Shown here one piece after another: positions 15,929-24,477 of a DNA stretch of 64,000 nt. A program made the translations under genes and the position numbers. Origin of the DNA: PALSA-1006 sp964571195 (GTDB taxonomy: Bacteria > Pseudomonadota > Gammaproteobacteria > Burkholderiales > Gallionellaceae). The notes below the pieces were generated by a model that was not told where the DNA came from, did not search any database, and saw only the letters and a list, made by a program, of their open reading frames with translations. The stretch lies in NCBI GenBank assembly GCA_964571195.1, contig CAZNAD010000010.1:1-64000 (forward strand), read 5' to 3'. The stretch's first letter is position 1, and each line of letters begins with the position of its first letter.

Positions 15929-18391
15929 ATGGCACAGCATGACGATATGCACCTCGCCCACGCGGGGTGTTTTCATTGTGGGCTAGAGATTCCGGGAGAT
16001 GCTGATTTCCATAGCACACTGGGTGGCGGCGCGCGCGATTTCTGCTGCTTCGCCTGCAAGTCGGTGTGTGAGGCGATCTATGAGGCCGGGCTGGAAGGGT
16101 ATTACCAGCGCACGCCGCAGGGCACATTGCTGGCACCGCCGCCGACTCCCCCCAAAGACATCGAGATGTACGACATGCCGGAGGTGCAGCAGGAATTCGT
16201 GCATAGTCAGGGCGCGATCAGTGATGCACATCTGCTGGTCGAGGGCATTCACTGTGCCGCCTGTGTTTGGCTGATCGAGCGCAGCATGATGCGCATCCCT
16301 GGTGTGCAGAGCGCAAACGTGAATCTGGCCGGCAAACGGCTGCACATCCGCTGGGACGAACAGCGCGTGAAGCTGTCCTTCCTGATCAAAGAACTGTCGA
16401 AGATCGGTTATGCCGGAGTGCCTTATGACCCGGAGACGGCAGAGGGCGCGATGAAACGGGCCAACCGCGCGATGTTGTTCCGCCTGTTCTTCGCCGGATT
16501 CGCCATGATGAATCTTTCCCTGATCTCGATCGCGCTTTATAGCGGAGCGGGTGAGGGACAGTTCCGCAGCTTCTTCCATTGGATGGGATGTGCGCTGGCG
16601 ACCCCGACGTTGCTGTATTCGGGCTTCCCCTTCTTCAAAGGTGCGTGGAGCGGCCTGCGCAACATGCGCCTGACCATGGATCTGCCCATCGCCATCGGGC
16701 TATCCGTCACCTACGTGTATTCCCTGTACGTGACGCTCGATGTCAGCCATCCGGGCGAAGTGTATTTCGACACGGTCACCAATCTGACCTTTGTCATTCT
16801 GATCGGACGTTATCTGGAAGGCATGTTCCGCCATCAGGCTGTGGCGGCGACCAACCGTTTGATGGAGTTGCAGCCGCGCGTGGCGACGCTGCTACAGGAT
16901 GGCCTAGAAAAACTCACCTCTATCCGTGCGGTCAGGGTGGGAGATCGCGTATTGGTCAAACCCGGCAGCAAAATCCCCATGGATGGAGTGGTGCGCGAGG
17001 GGCATAGCTCCGTGGACGAATCGATGCTGAGCGGCGAGTCGATGCCGGTCAGTAAACATGTCGGCGACCATGTTGCAGCGGGAACGTTGAACGGCAGTGG
17101 TGCGCTGGTGGTGGAAGTGCTGGCCGCGATGCAGGATTCGGCGCTATCCAAAATCATCAGGCTGGTCGAAGAAGCGCAGTCCTCCAAAGCGCCCATCCAG
17201 CGCATATCGGATCGGATCGTACCGTGGTTCGTATTGGCCACGCTGGTGTGCGCGAGCATCACGTATTGGCTGTGGGCCGACAATTTCCACATCGCGCTGA
17301 TGGCGGCCACTTCGGTGCTGATCATCACCTGCCCGTGTGCGCTGGGGATGGCGACCCCGATGTCCATCGCAGTCGCTTCCGGCCTGGGTGCCAAACACGG
17401 CATCCTCATCAAAAACGGCGAAGTGCTGGAAACACTGTCCAAGGTCACACACTTCGTATTCGACAAAACCGGCACACTGACCGAAGGCAAGATGCGATTG
17501 GTGCGCGTGGTCATGGCAGAGGGGCAGGATGAGGCTGGCTTGCTGACCCAAGCGGCCGCAGTCGAACGGTATTCGGAGCATAGCGTGGCGCATGCCATCG
17601 TCAGCGCCGCCGATGAACGCCAGTTGAGTTATCGCAATGCCGAAGTGCACCGCTTCCTGGCGTTGCCGGGAGCCGGGGTGCAGGCGGAGCTGGATGGCCG
17701 TCGGATATTGTTGGGCACACTCGATTGGTTGCAGCGCGAACAGGTCGAGATCAGCGCGGCGCTGAGTGCGCAGCTCGGAGCATTGGAAGCGCAGGCGCAA
17801 ACCTGTGTGCATTGTGCCGTGGACGGAAAACACTTGGCGATATTGGTGCTGGCCGACACCTTGCGCGGTGATGCTCAAGGTTTGATCGATACCTTGCGTG
17901 CCGCAGGTATCCGCATGACCTTGCTGAGCGGAGACCGCAAACCGGTCGCCGAAGCCATTGCCCGCCAGCTCGGCGGCATGGAAGTGATCGCCGAAGTCAT
18001 GCCGCAAGACAAAGATAGCGTCATCCAGCAACTGCAACAGGGCGGAGCCTGCGTGGCGATGGTCGGAGATGGAGTGAACGATGCGCCCGCCCTGATCCGA
18101 GCCGATGTCGGCATTGCGCTGGGATCGGGAACCGATGTCTCGGTGGAAAGCGCGGATATCGTGCTGATGCAGAACGAGCTGGACAAAGTGCGTCAGGCGA
18201 CATTGCTATCGCGGCGCACCTTGCGTACCATCAAGCAGAATATCGGGCTCTCGTTCGCCTATAACAGCATCATGGTGCCGCTGGCGATGATGGGTCATGT
18301 GACCCCGCTGGTGGCGGCGATCTCGATGCCGATCAGCTCGCTGCTGGTGATCGGCAATGCCGCACGCATACGCAACCTGTTCAAAGGATAA
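15929..18391 (+). CDS. ccoI: CcoI, copper-translocating P1B-type ATPase
   Basis: Exports copper for the binuclear centre of the cbb3 oxidase; 820 residues. It begins with a Cys-rich segment (CFHCGLEIPG, CCFACKSVC) and an HMA domain (GIHCAACVWLIE), followed by eight predicted helices with the CPC metal site (TCPCALGMATP), the phosphorylation motif DKTGTLTEGK and GDGVNDAPAL. The Cys-rich front end and context distinguish it from CopA. It lies between ccoH and ccoS. Confidence 0.95.
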   Translation: MAQHDDMHLAHAGCFHCGLEIPGDADFHSTLGGGARDFCCFACKSVCEAIYEAGLEGYYQRTPQGTLLAPPPTPPKDIEMYDMPEVQQEFVHSQGAISDAHLLVEGIHCAACVWLIERSMMRIPGVQSANVNLAGKRLHIRWDEQRVKLSFLIKELSKIGYAGVPYDPETAEGAMKRANRAMLFRLFFAGFAMMNLSLISIALYSGAGEGQFRSFFHWMGCALATPTLLYSGFPFFKGAWSGLRNMRLTMDLPIAIGLSVTYVYSLYVTLDVSHPGEVYFDTVTNLTFVILIGRYLEGMFRHQAVAATNRLMELQPRVATLLQDGLEKLTSIRAVRVGDRVLVKPGSKIPMDGVVREGHSSVDESMLSGESMPVSKHVGDHVAAGTLNGSGALVVEVLAAMQDSALSKIIRLVEEAQSSKAPIQRISDRIVPWFVLATLVCASITYWLWADNFHIALMAATSVLIITCPCALGMATPMSIAVASGLGAKHGILIKNGEVLETLSKVTHFVFDKTGTLTEGKMRLVRVVMAEGQDEAGLLTQAAAVERYSEHSVAHAIVSAADERQLSYRNAEVHRFLALPGAGVQAELDGRRILLGTLDWLQREQVEISAALSAQLGALEAQAQTCVHCAVDGKHLAILVLADTLRGDAQGLIDTLRAAGIRMTLLSGDRKPVAEAIARQLGGMEVIAEVMPQDKDSVIQQLQQGGACVAMVGDGVNDAPALIRADVGIALGSGTDVSVESADIVLMQNELDKVRQATLLSRRTLRTIKQNIGLSFAYNSIMVPLAMMGHVTPLVAAISMPISSLLVIGNAARIRNLFKG

Positions 18392-18395
18392 GCTC

Positions 18396-18599
18396 ATGGA
18401 AGTGATCTACAGCCTCATCCCCGGCATGACCTTTTTCGGTTTGGTGTTCGTCGCCATCCTGATCTGGGCGGTACGCCACGGGCAATACGAAGACATGGAA
18501 GGTAACGCCAGCCGTATCTTGCTGGACGACGACGAAGACGCACTGTTGCGGGATGACGACAAGCCGCGCGAGAAGAACAAACACGACGCCGGGGAATAA
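18396..18599 (+). CDS. ccoS: CcoS, cbb3 oxidase assembly protein
   Basis: A 67-residue protein starting MEVIYSLIPGMTFFGLVFVA with one helix, then GQYEDMEGNASRILLDDDED, the CcoS signature. Starting at ATG 18396 places it four bases after the ccoI stop; an upstream in-frame start inside ccoI is not needed. CcoS is needed for cofactor insertion into the oxidase. Last gene of ccoGHIS. Confidence 0.92.
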   Translation: MEVIYSLIPGMTFFGLVFVAILIWAVRHGQYEDMEGNASRILLDDDEDALLRDDDKPREKNKHDAGE

Positions 18600-18626
18600 C
18601 CCGGATTACCCATTAGAAAAAAATCA

Positions 18627-18751
18627 CGTCATTCCGGCGCAGACCGGAATCCAGCAGATTATCAAATCCCCGCGCAAGCGGAACGACTTCATGGTTTTGT
18701 CCGCTTCGCGGCGTATTGCATTGCAGGATACCGGCCTTCACCAGTATGACG
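18627..18751. repeat. dispersed palindromic repeat (CGTCATTCC family)
   Basis: Starts CGTCATTCCGGCGCAGACCG and ends TATGACG on the opposite orientation, with smaller inner inverted segments (around CGCGCAAGCG and CCGCTTCGCGG). This is the pattern of the CGTCATTCCCGCGCAGGCGGGAA repeat common in proteobacteria. It separates the cco block from the first caspase locus. Confidence 0.7.
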
Positions 18752-18776
18752 CCCCAAGGAAGGTCAACAAGTAGAT

Positions 18777-19292
18777 TTATTGCCACGCCGCTGGATCGGA
18801 CGCCTTACTTGAGCGGATAGCGGTCTGGATTACTTTCTGTAGCCCTTCCGTATCGAGGCCGAGCAGAATATACAAATCCCCTTCTTTGTTCTGGCGTGCT
18901 GCATACAACCGAGCCTCTGCTGATAATGCTTTATTGAGTTGCTTTGCAACCGCATCATTGATTCTATCTAATTTGGCAGGACTGATATTTTCCCCGGAAA
19001 AATATTGGGCGAGCGCCTGTGTGGAGACAATTTTCAAGCTGAAAGCCAGTGCCTGACGCGCGCTTTTAACGGCCGTTTCCGTCATCGCCCCGATTCCTGC
19101 ATCACTCGCACTCGACATGCCGGTAGCTTGTACATCCAATCCATCGACAGGCGCATCGCACACCCATCCTGGAGCAGCCTCGTCACTGCCAAAGAAGGTG
19201 CAATCCATTGCCGCGAAGCTGGGGTTCATTGAAGCCAAAAACAAAATTAGAAACGAGACGGCAGCATTTCGGTTGATCATTTTTTTCTCCAT
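18777..19292 (-). CDS. secreted LPP20-like protein next to caspase copy 1
   Basis: A 171-residue protein with an N-terminal signal peptide (SFLILFLASMNPSFAA) and no clear lipobox. Mature sequence opens DCTFFGSDEAAPGWVC, then a helical region and YILLGLDTEGLQKV. It closely resembles the lipoprotein at 28494-29099 (DCTFPSSPDVAAPDWVC, YVLVGLDEKAVQKN), so both belong to one LPP20-like group. It lies 27 bases downstream of the caspase gene 19320-22271 on the same strand, hence the same transcript. ATG 19280 is an alternative start. Function unknown. Confidence 0.8.
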   Translation of the reverse strand: MEKKMINRNAAVSFLILFLASMNPSFAAMDCTFFGSDEAAPGWVCDAPVDGLDVQATGMSSASDAGIGAMTETAVKSARQALAFSLKIVSTQALAQYFSGENISPAKLDRINDAVAKQLNKALSAEARLYAARQNKEGDLYILLGLDTEGLQKVIQTAIRSSKASDPAAWQ

Positions 19293-19319
19293 GTCATGGC
19301 AAATTATTGAAACACACTG

Positions 19320-22271
19320 CTACTTACCCACGCCCACCAACGGGAAGTCGCTCAATCCACCCGGTGCAATACTCACCGGCGTTTGCTGCCCGTGGGTCAA
19401 ACTTTTCACGCGACCATCCACATAAAAGTCCAAGCCCTTCACCGTCACCACGCCGCTGTTGTAGGCATCTGCTTTGCCGAACAATCCCTCAACCACCGAC
19501 TTGGTGAATGCGCCATTGCCCCAACTATCATTCTCTTGCGACAACTGTCCTGCTGACGATGCCGTGAACACCACCGCGCCATTTTCAGCCGAAGCCAAGT
19601 CGTTCACAAAGCCGCTGGTGCGCACATTGCCCATCACTCCGCCGGAATAGCAGGTGTCGATAAAGAACACCGTATGCCCCGGCAAGTTGGCGAAGGTTTG
19701 CTTGATCTCGCTTTGCGATACACCCGTGCGAGCCAGCTTGTCCGGGTCGGCGTTGTGCGGCATGAAGTAATACCCGCCCAGCTTGTCATTCATCCCGTGA
19801 CCGGCTACGAACATCACCCCCACATCATTCGCGGAGACATTTTGTTTGAGCCAATCTAAACCATCCAGCACATCATCCTTGGTAGCCTTGTCATCGGTGA
19901 GCAGCTTCACCGTAACATCGCTATACAGTTTTCCTTTCTGCCCCTTCAGCGAATTCACAAAGTCATTCGCATCTTTTGATGCCAGCCCTAAGTTATATTC
20001 CGGGTTGGCGTATTTCGACACGCCCACCGCCAGTACATACAGCTTGGGTTTGCTGGAAGCAGTTTGTTTAGCTGTGGCTTTGTTGCCAGCAAGCTGCAAA
20101 CGCAAAATGGCGGGCGTGGAAGTGCTGAATTTATTTTCTGCGAAGAGTTGAATTTCTACTTCCTGTGATGAAGATGCGGCATCACCTGAAGAGGCTTGTC
20201 CGGTTCTTTTCAATGCCCGTGTGGCGGATTGAATTCCAGCCTCGGGAATGGTTACTTCGATTTCTTTCACATCATCAGATGTATTGTCAGCCACTCGCTT
20301 CAACGCTCGCGTATCCGATTGCAGCAGCCCATTCACCCGCACCCTCATCGCGGTGACGGGGGCATCGGCAGCAGTGCGTACATGGTAGCGCACCGTGATC
20401 TTGCCGGATTGAACGGTAGTGTCTGATGACGGAGAAACAATCTCCACCACCGGCGGCAACACTTGCGCAATGGCAGTGACGGCTTGTGTGCGACGACCAG
20501 ATGCTTCATTGGCGAGGCGCACAGCTTCCGCTTCGTCTTGCGTTTCCAGCACTTTGCTCAAGACATCGGGGCGATAGAAGCGGTCACGGAAACGCGAAGC
20601 GGGGAAAAAATCTGCTTCATGGTCTTTGCCGTTGTTGACATGCCAGCCGATCAAGCCTTCCGCACCGGGCGAGGCGTCGTAATAACCGGAAGGCGTCCAC
20701 AGCACCCAGCGCTTTTTATCCGCATGGGGAAAGAAGGCGAGTTGCTCCACCCCATCGGAAGCGCGATGCCAGCGTATCGTGCCGTCGCCGTAAGCCGCCA
20801 CCACCCAGCGCCCGTCGGCGGACACGTTCACCGCCCATACCGAGCCGCCCGGCGAGGGCATTTGCCAGCGTTGGTTGCCGTTGCGGTCGAACAGGCGCAA
20901 GAGCCATGTCGTCCCTAGCGCAAAGCCGCTGCCGTCCGGCAACAGGGCGAGACTGCGCGAGGTTTCATATTGCTCAAGCGAGAGAGGCGTGCCGTTGAGC
21001 TTGGGCGCGGTGGTTTCTTCCCAGTCGGTGACGTTGATGCCCGCTGCACTCAGGAGGGGCGGCTGTAGCCCGGCGGTGTCGTCGGGCAGTATTTGTTTGC
21101 GCAGGCTGTCGAATACGACGGGAGCTTTGCCATTCCATTCATAGCCGAAGCGCACCTGTGCGCCATCGGCGGACAGGGTGAAACCTTCATACATGGCGCG
21201 AAAATCCGCCAGTACTGGCGCATGGCGCAACAACATTTGCCCCTGTCTATCCACCACGCCCCAAGAGGGTTCACCTGCGCCAAACGCCAAGCGCCCGCCG
21301 GGCAGAGGCAACAAGTCCATCACCGTACTATCCGCCACCGGAATATCCTGCACCGTGTTGCCCTGCCAGTGGCGGATGTAATCTCGTGATTCCCCGTCGA
21401 ATGGCTTTTGCGCCTGCCCCGCCGCCGCCAGCCCCTGCGCTGTCCAGGCGACGCTGCTCAACTTTGCATTCACCCCTGCCGTATCGGGCGCATCAAGCAA
21501 AGACAAATCCGCCGCGTCCAGCAGGTTCACCGCCGGGGTGTCATCAAACCCCAGCGCGATGCGCTTGCCGTCGGGCGAGAAGCGCGCGGCATAGGGCCGC
21601 GTCCCCCCCGGTGCGCTGCGCTTGGCGAGCAGGTTTAAGGTGTTGCCGTCCCAGCGATACAGGCGCACAAAGCCGTCAAAACTGGTGCTGACCAGCCTGC
21701 CGTCGCGGCTGAACTGCACCGAGTAGCTGTCGCTGCCGTAGTCCGTGTCTTGTGCCAGCAGGCGACCCTCGGCCACGGAGAACAGGCGGATGCCATTATT
21801 ACCATGCAAACTCGCCGCCAGCGTGCGCCCATCCGGGGCGTAGGCCAGATGGTGAATCACATTGGGCAAGCCGCTGAGGCGGCGCAGCAAACGCCCACTG
21901 GCGCGGTCGAGCAGGAAGATGGAATCGCCCGCTTCGCCCACTTGCGTCCATCCCCCCAGCGCCACGGTTTTGCCGTCAGGCGATAACGCTACCGCATACA
22001 GCTTGCCTTCGTCACCGCTACCGATGGGAATGCGCAAGGTGTTGAGCAAGCGCCCGTCGCGCAAGTTCCACACCTTGGCAGTTTTGTCGTGGGATGCCGT
22101 CACCAGATAGCGCCCTTGTGCATCGCTGGCAATGCGCCCAATCTTCGCCGTGTGTTCGCCGGGGTCGATGCGCAATATGGGTTCGCTGGGTGGTTCGCCA
22201 GCATGGGCGGCAACGGATGAGGCCAGCGCGGTGATGGCAAATAGAAATTTGAAGTGTGAAATTAAGGGCAT
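19320..22271 (-). CDS. secreted WD40-propeller/caspase-domain protein, copy 1
   Basis: A 983-residue protein predicted to leave the cytoplasm: a signal peptide ends at SSVAAHAGEPPSE. Residues about 30-560 form a WD40-type propeller (for example ASHDKTAKVWNLRDGRLL, ALSPDGKTVALGG). An Ig-like linker follows (VVEIVSPSSDTTVQSGKITV), then a C14 caspase-like domain from about residue 745 with catalytic His825 in AGHGMNDK and Cys874 in DTCYSGG. Both catalytic residues are present, so it should be active. The linker contains two ALKR segments that could be processing sites. The gene at 32553-35486 is its paralogue. Substrate and role unknown. Confidence 0.92.
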   Translation of the reverse strand: MPLISHFKFLFAITALASSVAAHAGEPPSEPILRIDPGEHTAKIGRIASDAQGRYLVTASHDKTAKVWNLRDGRLLNTLRIPIGSGDEGKLYAVALSPDGKTVALGGWTQVGEAGDSIFLLDRASGRLLRRLSGLPNVIHHLAYAPDGRTLAASLHGNNGIRLFSVAEGRLLAQDTDYGSDSYSVQFSRDGRLVSTSFDGFVRLYRWDGNTLNLLAKRSAPGGTRPYAARFSPDGKRIALGFDDTPAVNLLDAADLSLLDAPDTAGVNAKLSSVAWTAQGLAAAGQAQKPFDGESRDYIRHWQGNTVQDIPVADSTVMDLLPLPGGRLAFGAGEPSWGVVDRQGQMLLRHAPVLADFRAMYEGFTLSADGAQVRFGYEWNGKAPVVFDSLRKQILPDDTAGLQPPLLSAAGINVTDWEETTAPKLNGTPLSLEQYETSRSLALLPDGSGFALGTTWLLRLFDRNGNQRWQMPSPGGSVWAVNVSADGRWVVAAYGDGTIRWHRASDGVEQLAFFPHADKKRWVLWTPSGYYDASPGAEGLIGWHVNNGKDHEADFFPASRFRDRFYRPDVLSKVLETQDEAEAVRLANEASGRRTQAVTAIAQVLPPVVEIVSPSSDTTVQSGKITVRYHVRTAADAPVTAMRVRVNGLLQSDTRALKRVADNTSDDVKEIEVTIPEAGIQSATRALKRTGQASSGDAASSSQEVEIQLFAENKFSTSTPAILRLQLAGNKATAKQTASSKPKLYVLAVGVSKYANPEYNLGLASKDANDFVNSLKGQKGKLYSDVTVKLLTDDKATKDDVLDGLDWLKQNVSANDVGVMFVAGHGMNDKLGGYYFMPHNADPDKLARTGVSQSEIKQTFANLPGHTVFFIDTCYSGGVMGNVRTSGFVNDLASAENGAVVFTASSAGQLSQENDSWGNGAFTKSVVEGLFGKADAYNSGVVTVKGLDFYVDGRVKSLTHGQQTPVSIAPGGLSDFPLVGVGK

Positions 22272-22517
22272 GGAAACCTCTTTGCATTACTGTGATTTGT
22301 ATTTCACTTCGCAAAATCCAAACAAGTGAGCTTGAATACGTCTTTGTTTGGTAATCAATGATGCTTCCCGAATAACAGTAATGGATTCCGGGTTGGGCTG
22401 TCAAAGCGGGTGGCAAGCAATTTATTTAAGCATTGGCTAGTTCGCATCCCGCAATAAGGGCTTCTGAACAAATTGTTCTAAATATAGGGTTCAGCGATCC
22501 GAGCGCAGCACTCCCCT

Positions 22518-23111
22518 TTATTGCCCCGCAGTATGGCCAATCAGCTGTTTAAGACCTTCTTCATTACCACTTAGAAAAATCTTTCCTGCTTCAAGAAAGT
22601 GACGCAGACATTCATCCCCTGCGATGTATTTTTTTCTGAATTCGTTTGCCGAGTACAACATTGGCTTGATCTCTCGTCGCAACATCGCTTTCGCCGGATA
22701 CAAAACCTTGTCGATTTCAACTGATGGAAAGTTGCTCACTACGAGTACATGAATATCCCCCGCCGCAGACTTTGCTTCTTTTTCTGAAATAAACGCCAAG
22801 CAAATTCGATCTGAGCAGGGCTCCAATATTTCGCGAAGCACATCCACTGTGCCCAGTGTTTTTCGCAACAAATCGCGCAATTCCACGAAGATCGGGCAGC
22901 GTGTGTTGGCAGAATAATCTATCTGCCGCCCCAGTTCTTTTCTTATCAGTAGCCCATATTCCGCCAGTTTCGCCAATTCCTTATGGGCGACACTGAGCGA
23001 AATTCCTGTCATGCGTGATATCTCTGCCGAACTGAAAGACTCGTCAGAACGCAAGAGCAATACCCCGAGCGCGCGGGAACGTGAACTACCTAATAATAAC
23101 GAAGCCAGCAT
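22518..23111 (-). CDS. winged-helix regulator with degenerate nucleotidyltransferase domain
   Basis: A 197-residue protein. Residues 1-85 are an ArsR/MarR-like winged helix (SSAEISRMTGISLSVAHKEL, then a wing with LGRQIDYSANTRCP). Residues about 100-195 look like an MNT-type nucleotidyltransferase in which the usual GSxxRG and DxD motifs are replaced (AFISEKEAKSAAGDIHVLVV keeps one Asp), so catalysis is unlikely. ATG 23111 is chosen, two bases after the stop of a small membrane ORF; TTG 23123 is possible. It lies upstream of caspase copy 1 on the same strand, separated by 246 bases, and may regulate it. Confidence 0.75.
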   Translation of the reverse strand: MLASLLLGSSRSRALGVLLLRSDESFSSAEISRMTGISLSVAHKELAKLAEYGLLIRKELGRQIDYSANTRCPIFVELRDLLRKTLGTVDVLREILEPCSDRICLAFISEKEAKSAAGDIHVLVVSNFPSVEIDKVLYPAKAMLRREIKPMLYSANEFRKKYIAGDECLRHFLEAGKIFLSGNEEGLKQLIGHTAGQ

Positions 23112-23113
23112 AT

Positions 23114-23245
23114 TTACAGACAAACCTTTTTCCGTTTTTTGTCACGAGGCTCTTCATACTTGCAGTACACGTAGTAAATCACCCATGCCAGCAATGACAG
23201 CGTAGCGATATTTAATCCGATAAGAACCCAATTCAATAAATTCAT
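23114..23245 (-). CDS. small single-helix membrane protein upstream of the regulator
   Basis: A 43-residue frame: MNLLNWVLIGLNIATLSLLA, then WVIYYVYCKYEEPRDKKRKK and a short tail. One hydrophobic helix followed by a strongly basic cytoplasmic tail is a credible membrane protein. Its TAA is two bases before the regulator ATG, so the two would be translationally coupled. No strong Shine-Dalgarno is visible upstream, which lowers confidence. No family recognised. Confidence 0.45.
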   Translation of the reverse strand: MNLLNWVLIGLNIATLSLLAWVIYYVYCKYEEPRDKKRKKVCL

Positions 23246-23396
23246 GATGGCCTGGCAAATTTTCCCCGGTTACATATGGTAAAAAAATGCTGAGTTATTC
23301 AACTTTATCGCCCCAGAGGCGGGAATCTTTAGCGCTGATTCCAAGGGCATGCCCCACCCATACAAGATGCACTTTATATGCATCAGACACCGGCCA

Positions 23397-23415
23397 CATC
23401 ATCCAAATGGGGTAT
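23397..23415 (-). promoter_or_regulatory. shared 19-base intergenic sequence, copy 1
   Basis: On the minus strand ATACCCCATTTGGATGATG, identical to 28271-28289 on the plus strand, with weaker similarity continuing for about 18 bases (GGC/CGGTG). Here it is extended to an inverted GGGG-N5-CCCC pattern. It lies about 150 bases upstream of the small membrane ORF and the wHTH gene, and also upstream of the divergent hydrolase. Candidate operator; the regulator is unknown. Confidence 0.4.
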
Positions 23416-23512
23416 ATCCCCAAATTTCGCTGCTGAATTCGGCTATGATTCCGCCGCGATTTGTTCGACAGACACCATCAGAGTGTCGCTTTAAGTCAAA
23501 ACAGGGGGAGAT

Positions 23513-24361
23513 ATGGGGCAACAGGAAGTCACTACAGGGAGCTTGTCGGTTCGTCTGCCAGACGGTCGGCGTTTGGGGTATGCGGAATATGGTGTGCCTC
23601 ATGGCAGGCCGGTGCTGTTTTTTCATGGCGCGCCGGGTTCGGCTTATGTGCATGCGGATATGGCTGAGATCGCGGCACAACGTGGCGTGCGGCTGATCGG
23701 AGTAGATCGCCCCGGATATGGGGTGTCGGATGTACATCAGAGCCACAGCTTTTTAAGCTGGGCGGACGATGTTGCCGCATTCACAGCTGCACTGGGCATT
23801 GCCCGGTTTTCTATCATCGGGTTTTCAGCGGGGACGCCGTATGCACTTGCCTGTGCATTTAAATTCCCGGATAGGGTCAAACAGGTTGTCTTGGTTGGTG
23901 CAATTGTCCCCGGTGTCACTGAGGGTGTGCCGCCGCTGGTCTGCGGACTTTATGCGCTGGCTCAAACCAATCCAGATGAGTTGAGAAAAACCTTTTCCGC
24001 AGTTGCGCCATCGGCATCCGCATTGCTCGGGGTGGTGTTGTCCAATGTCGCGGAAGTGGACAAGCAAATATTGCATGACCGGACTTCGGATTTCGAGCTG
24101 GAGTATGCGCGGACATTGCAGGTCGGCATTGAAGGGGTTGCTTCGGACTATATGTTACTTGCCAACGACCAAGGCTTTTCCGTGGATGAAATCGATACCG
24201 AGGTTCATTTGTTTAGCGGAACTGTCGATCAAAACACCCCGCCAGCCATGACGGAATTCTTCGCATCGCGACTTCCCCGCAGTCGGGTTCATCGCTTACA
24301 AGATAAGGGGCATTATATTTTGTACACGCACTGGGATGAGATATTGAAGTGTTTGAGCTAA
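23513..24361 (+). CDS. alpha/beta hydrolase
   Basis: A cytoplasmic 282-residue alpha/beta-hydrolase fold protein. It shows the oxyanion HGAPGS motif, DRPGYGVSD, the nucleophile elbow GFSAGTPYA (Ser) and the catalytic His near the end in DKGHYIL; the acid is probably Asp in SGTVDQNTPP. RBS GGGGGAGA precedes ATG 23513. No signal peptide. It lies between two regulators of the caspase region but nothing links its substrate to that system. Confidence 0.85.
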   Translation: MGQQEVTTGSLSVRLPDGRRLGYAEYGVPHGRPVLFFHGAPGSAYVHADMAEIAAQRGVRLIGVDRPGYGVSDVHQSHSFLSWADDVAAFTAALGIARFSIIGFSAGTPYALACAFKFPDRVKQVVLVGAIVPGVTEGVPPLVCGLYALAQTNPDELRKTFSAVAPSASALLGVVLSNVAEVDKQILHDRTSDFELEYARTLQVGIEGVASDYMLLANDQGFSVDEIDTEVHLFSGTVDQNTPPAMTEFFASRLPRSRVHRLQDKGHYILYTHWDEILKCLS

Positions 24362-24366
24362 GTGCG

Positions 24367-24470
24367 CGGATTTAATCCCCTCTCCTACTGGGAGAGGGAG
24401 TGCTCTTGATTCGTAGCCCTCATCCTAACCCTCCCCCGGAGGGGGGGGGAAGCAGAAGCGATTAAATCGG
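24367..24470. repeat. palindromic repeat with GATTTAATC ends and a 9-10 base G run
   Basis: Ends CGGATTTAATC (24367-24377) and GATTAAATCGG (24460-24470) are near-complementary. The interior has CCTCTCCTACTGGGAGAGG and CCTCCCCCGGAGGGGGGGGG. It is related to the CT/GA-rich repeat inside hemW. It fills the space between the convergent hydrolase and LuxR-type genes and may act as a terminator. Confidence 0.65.
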
Positions 24471-24477
24471 CACGTCC

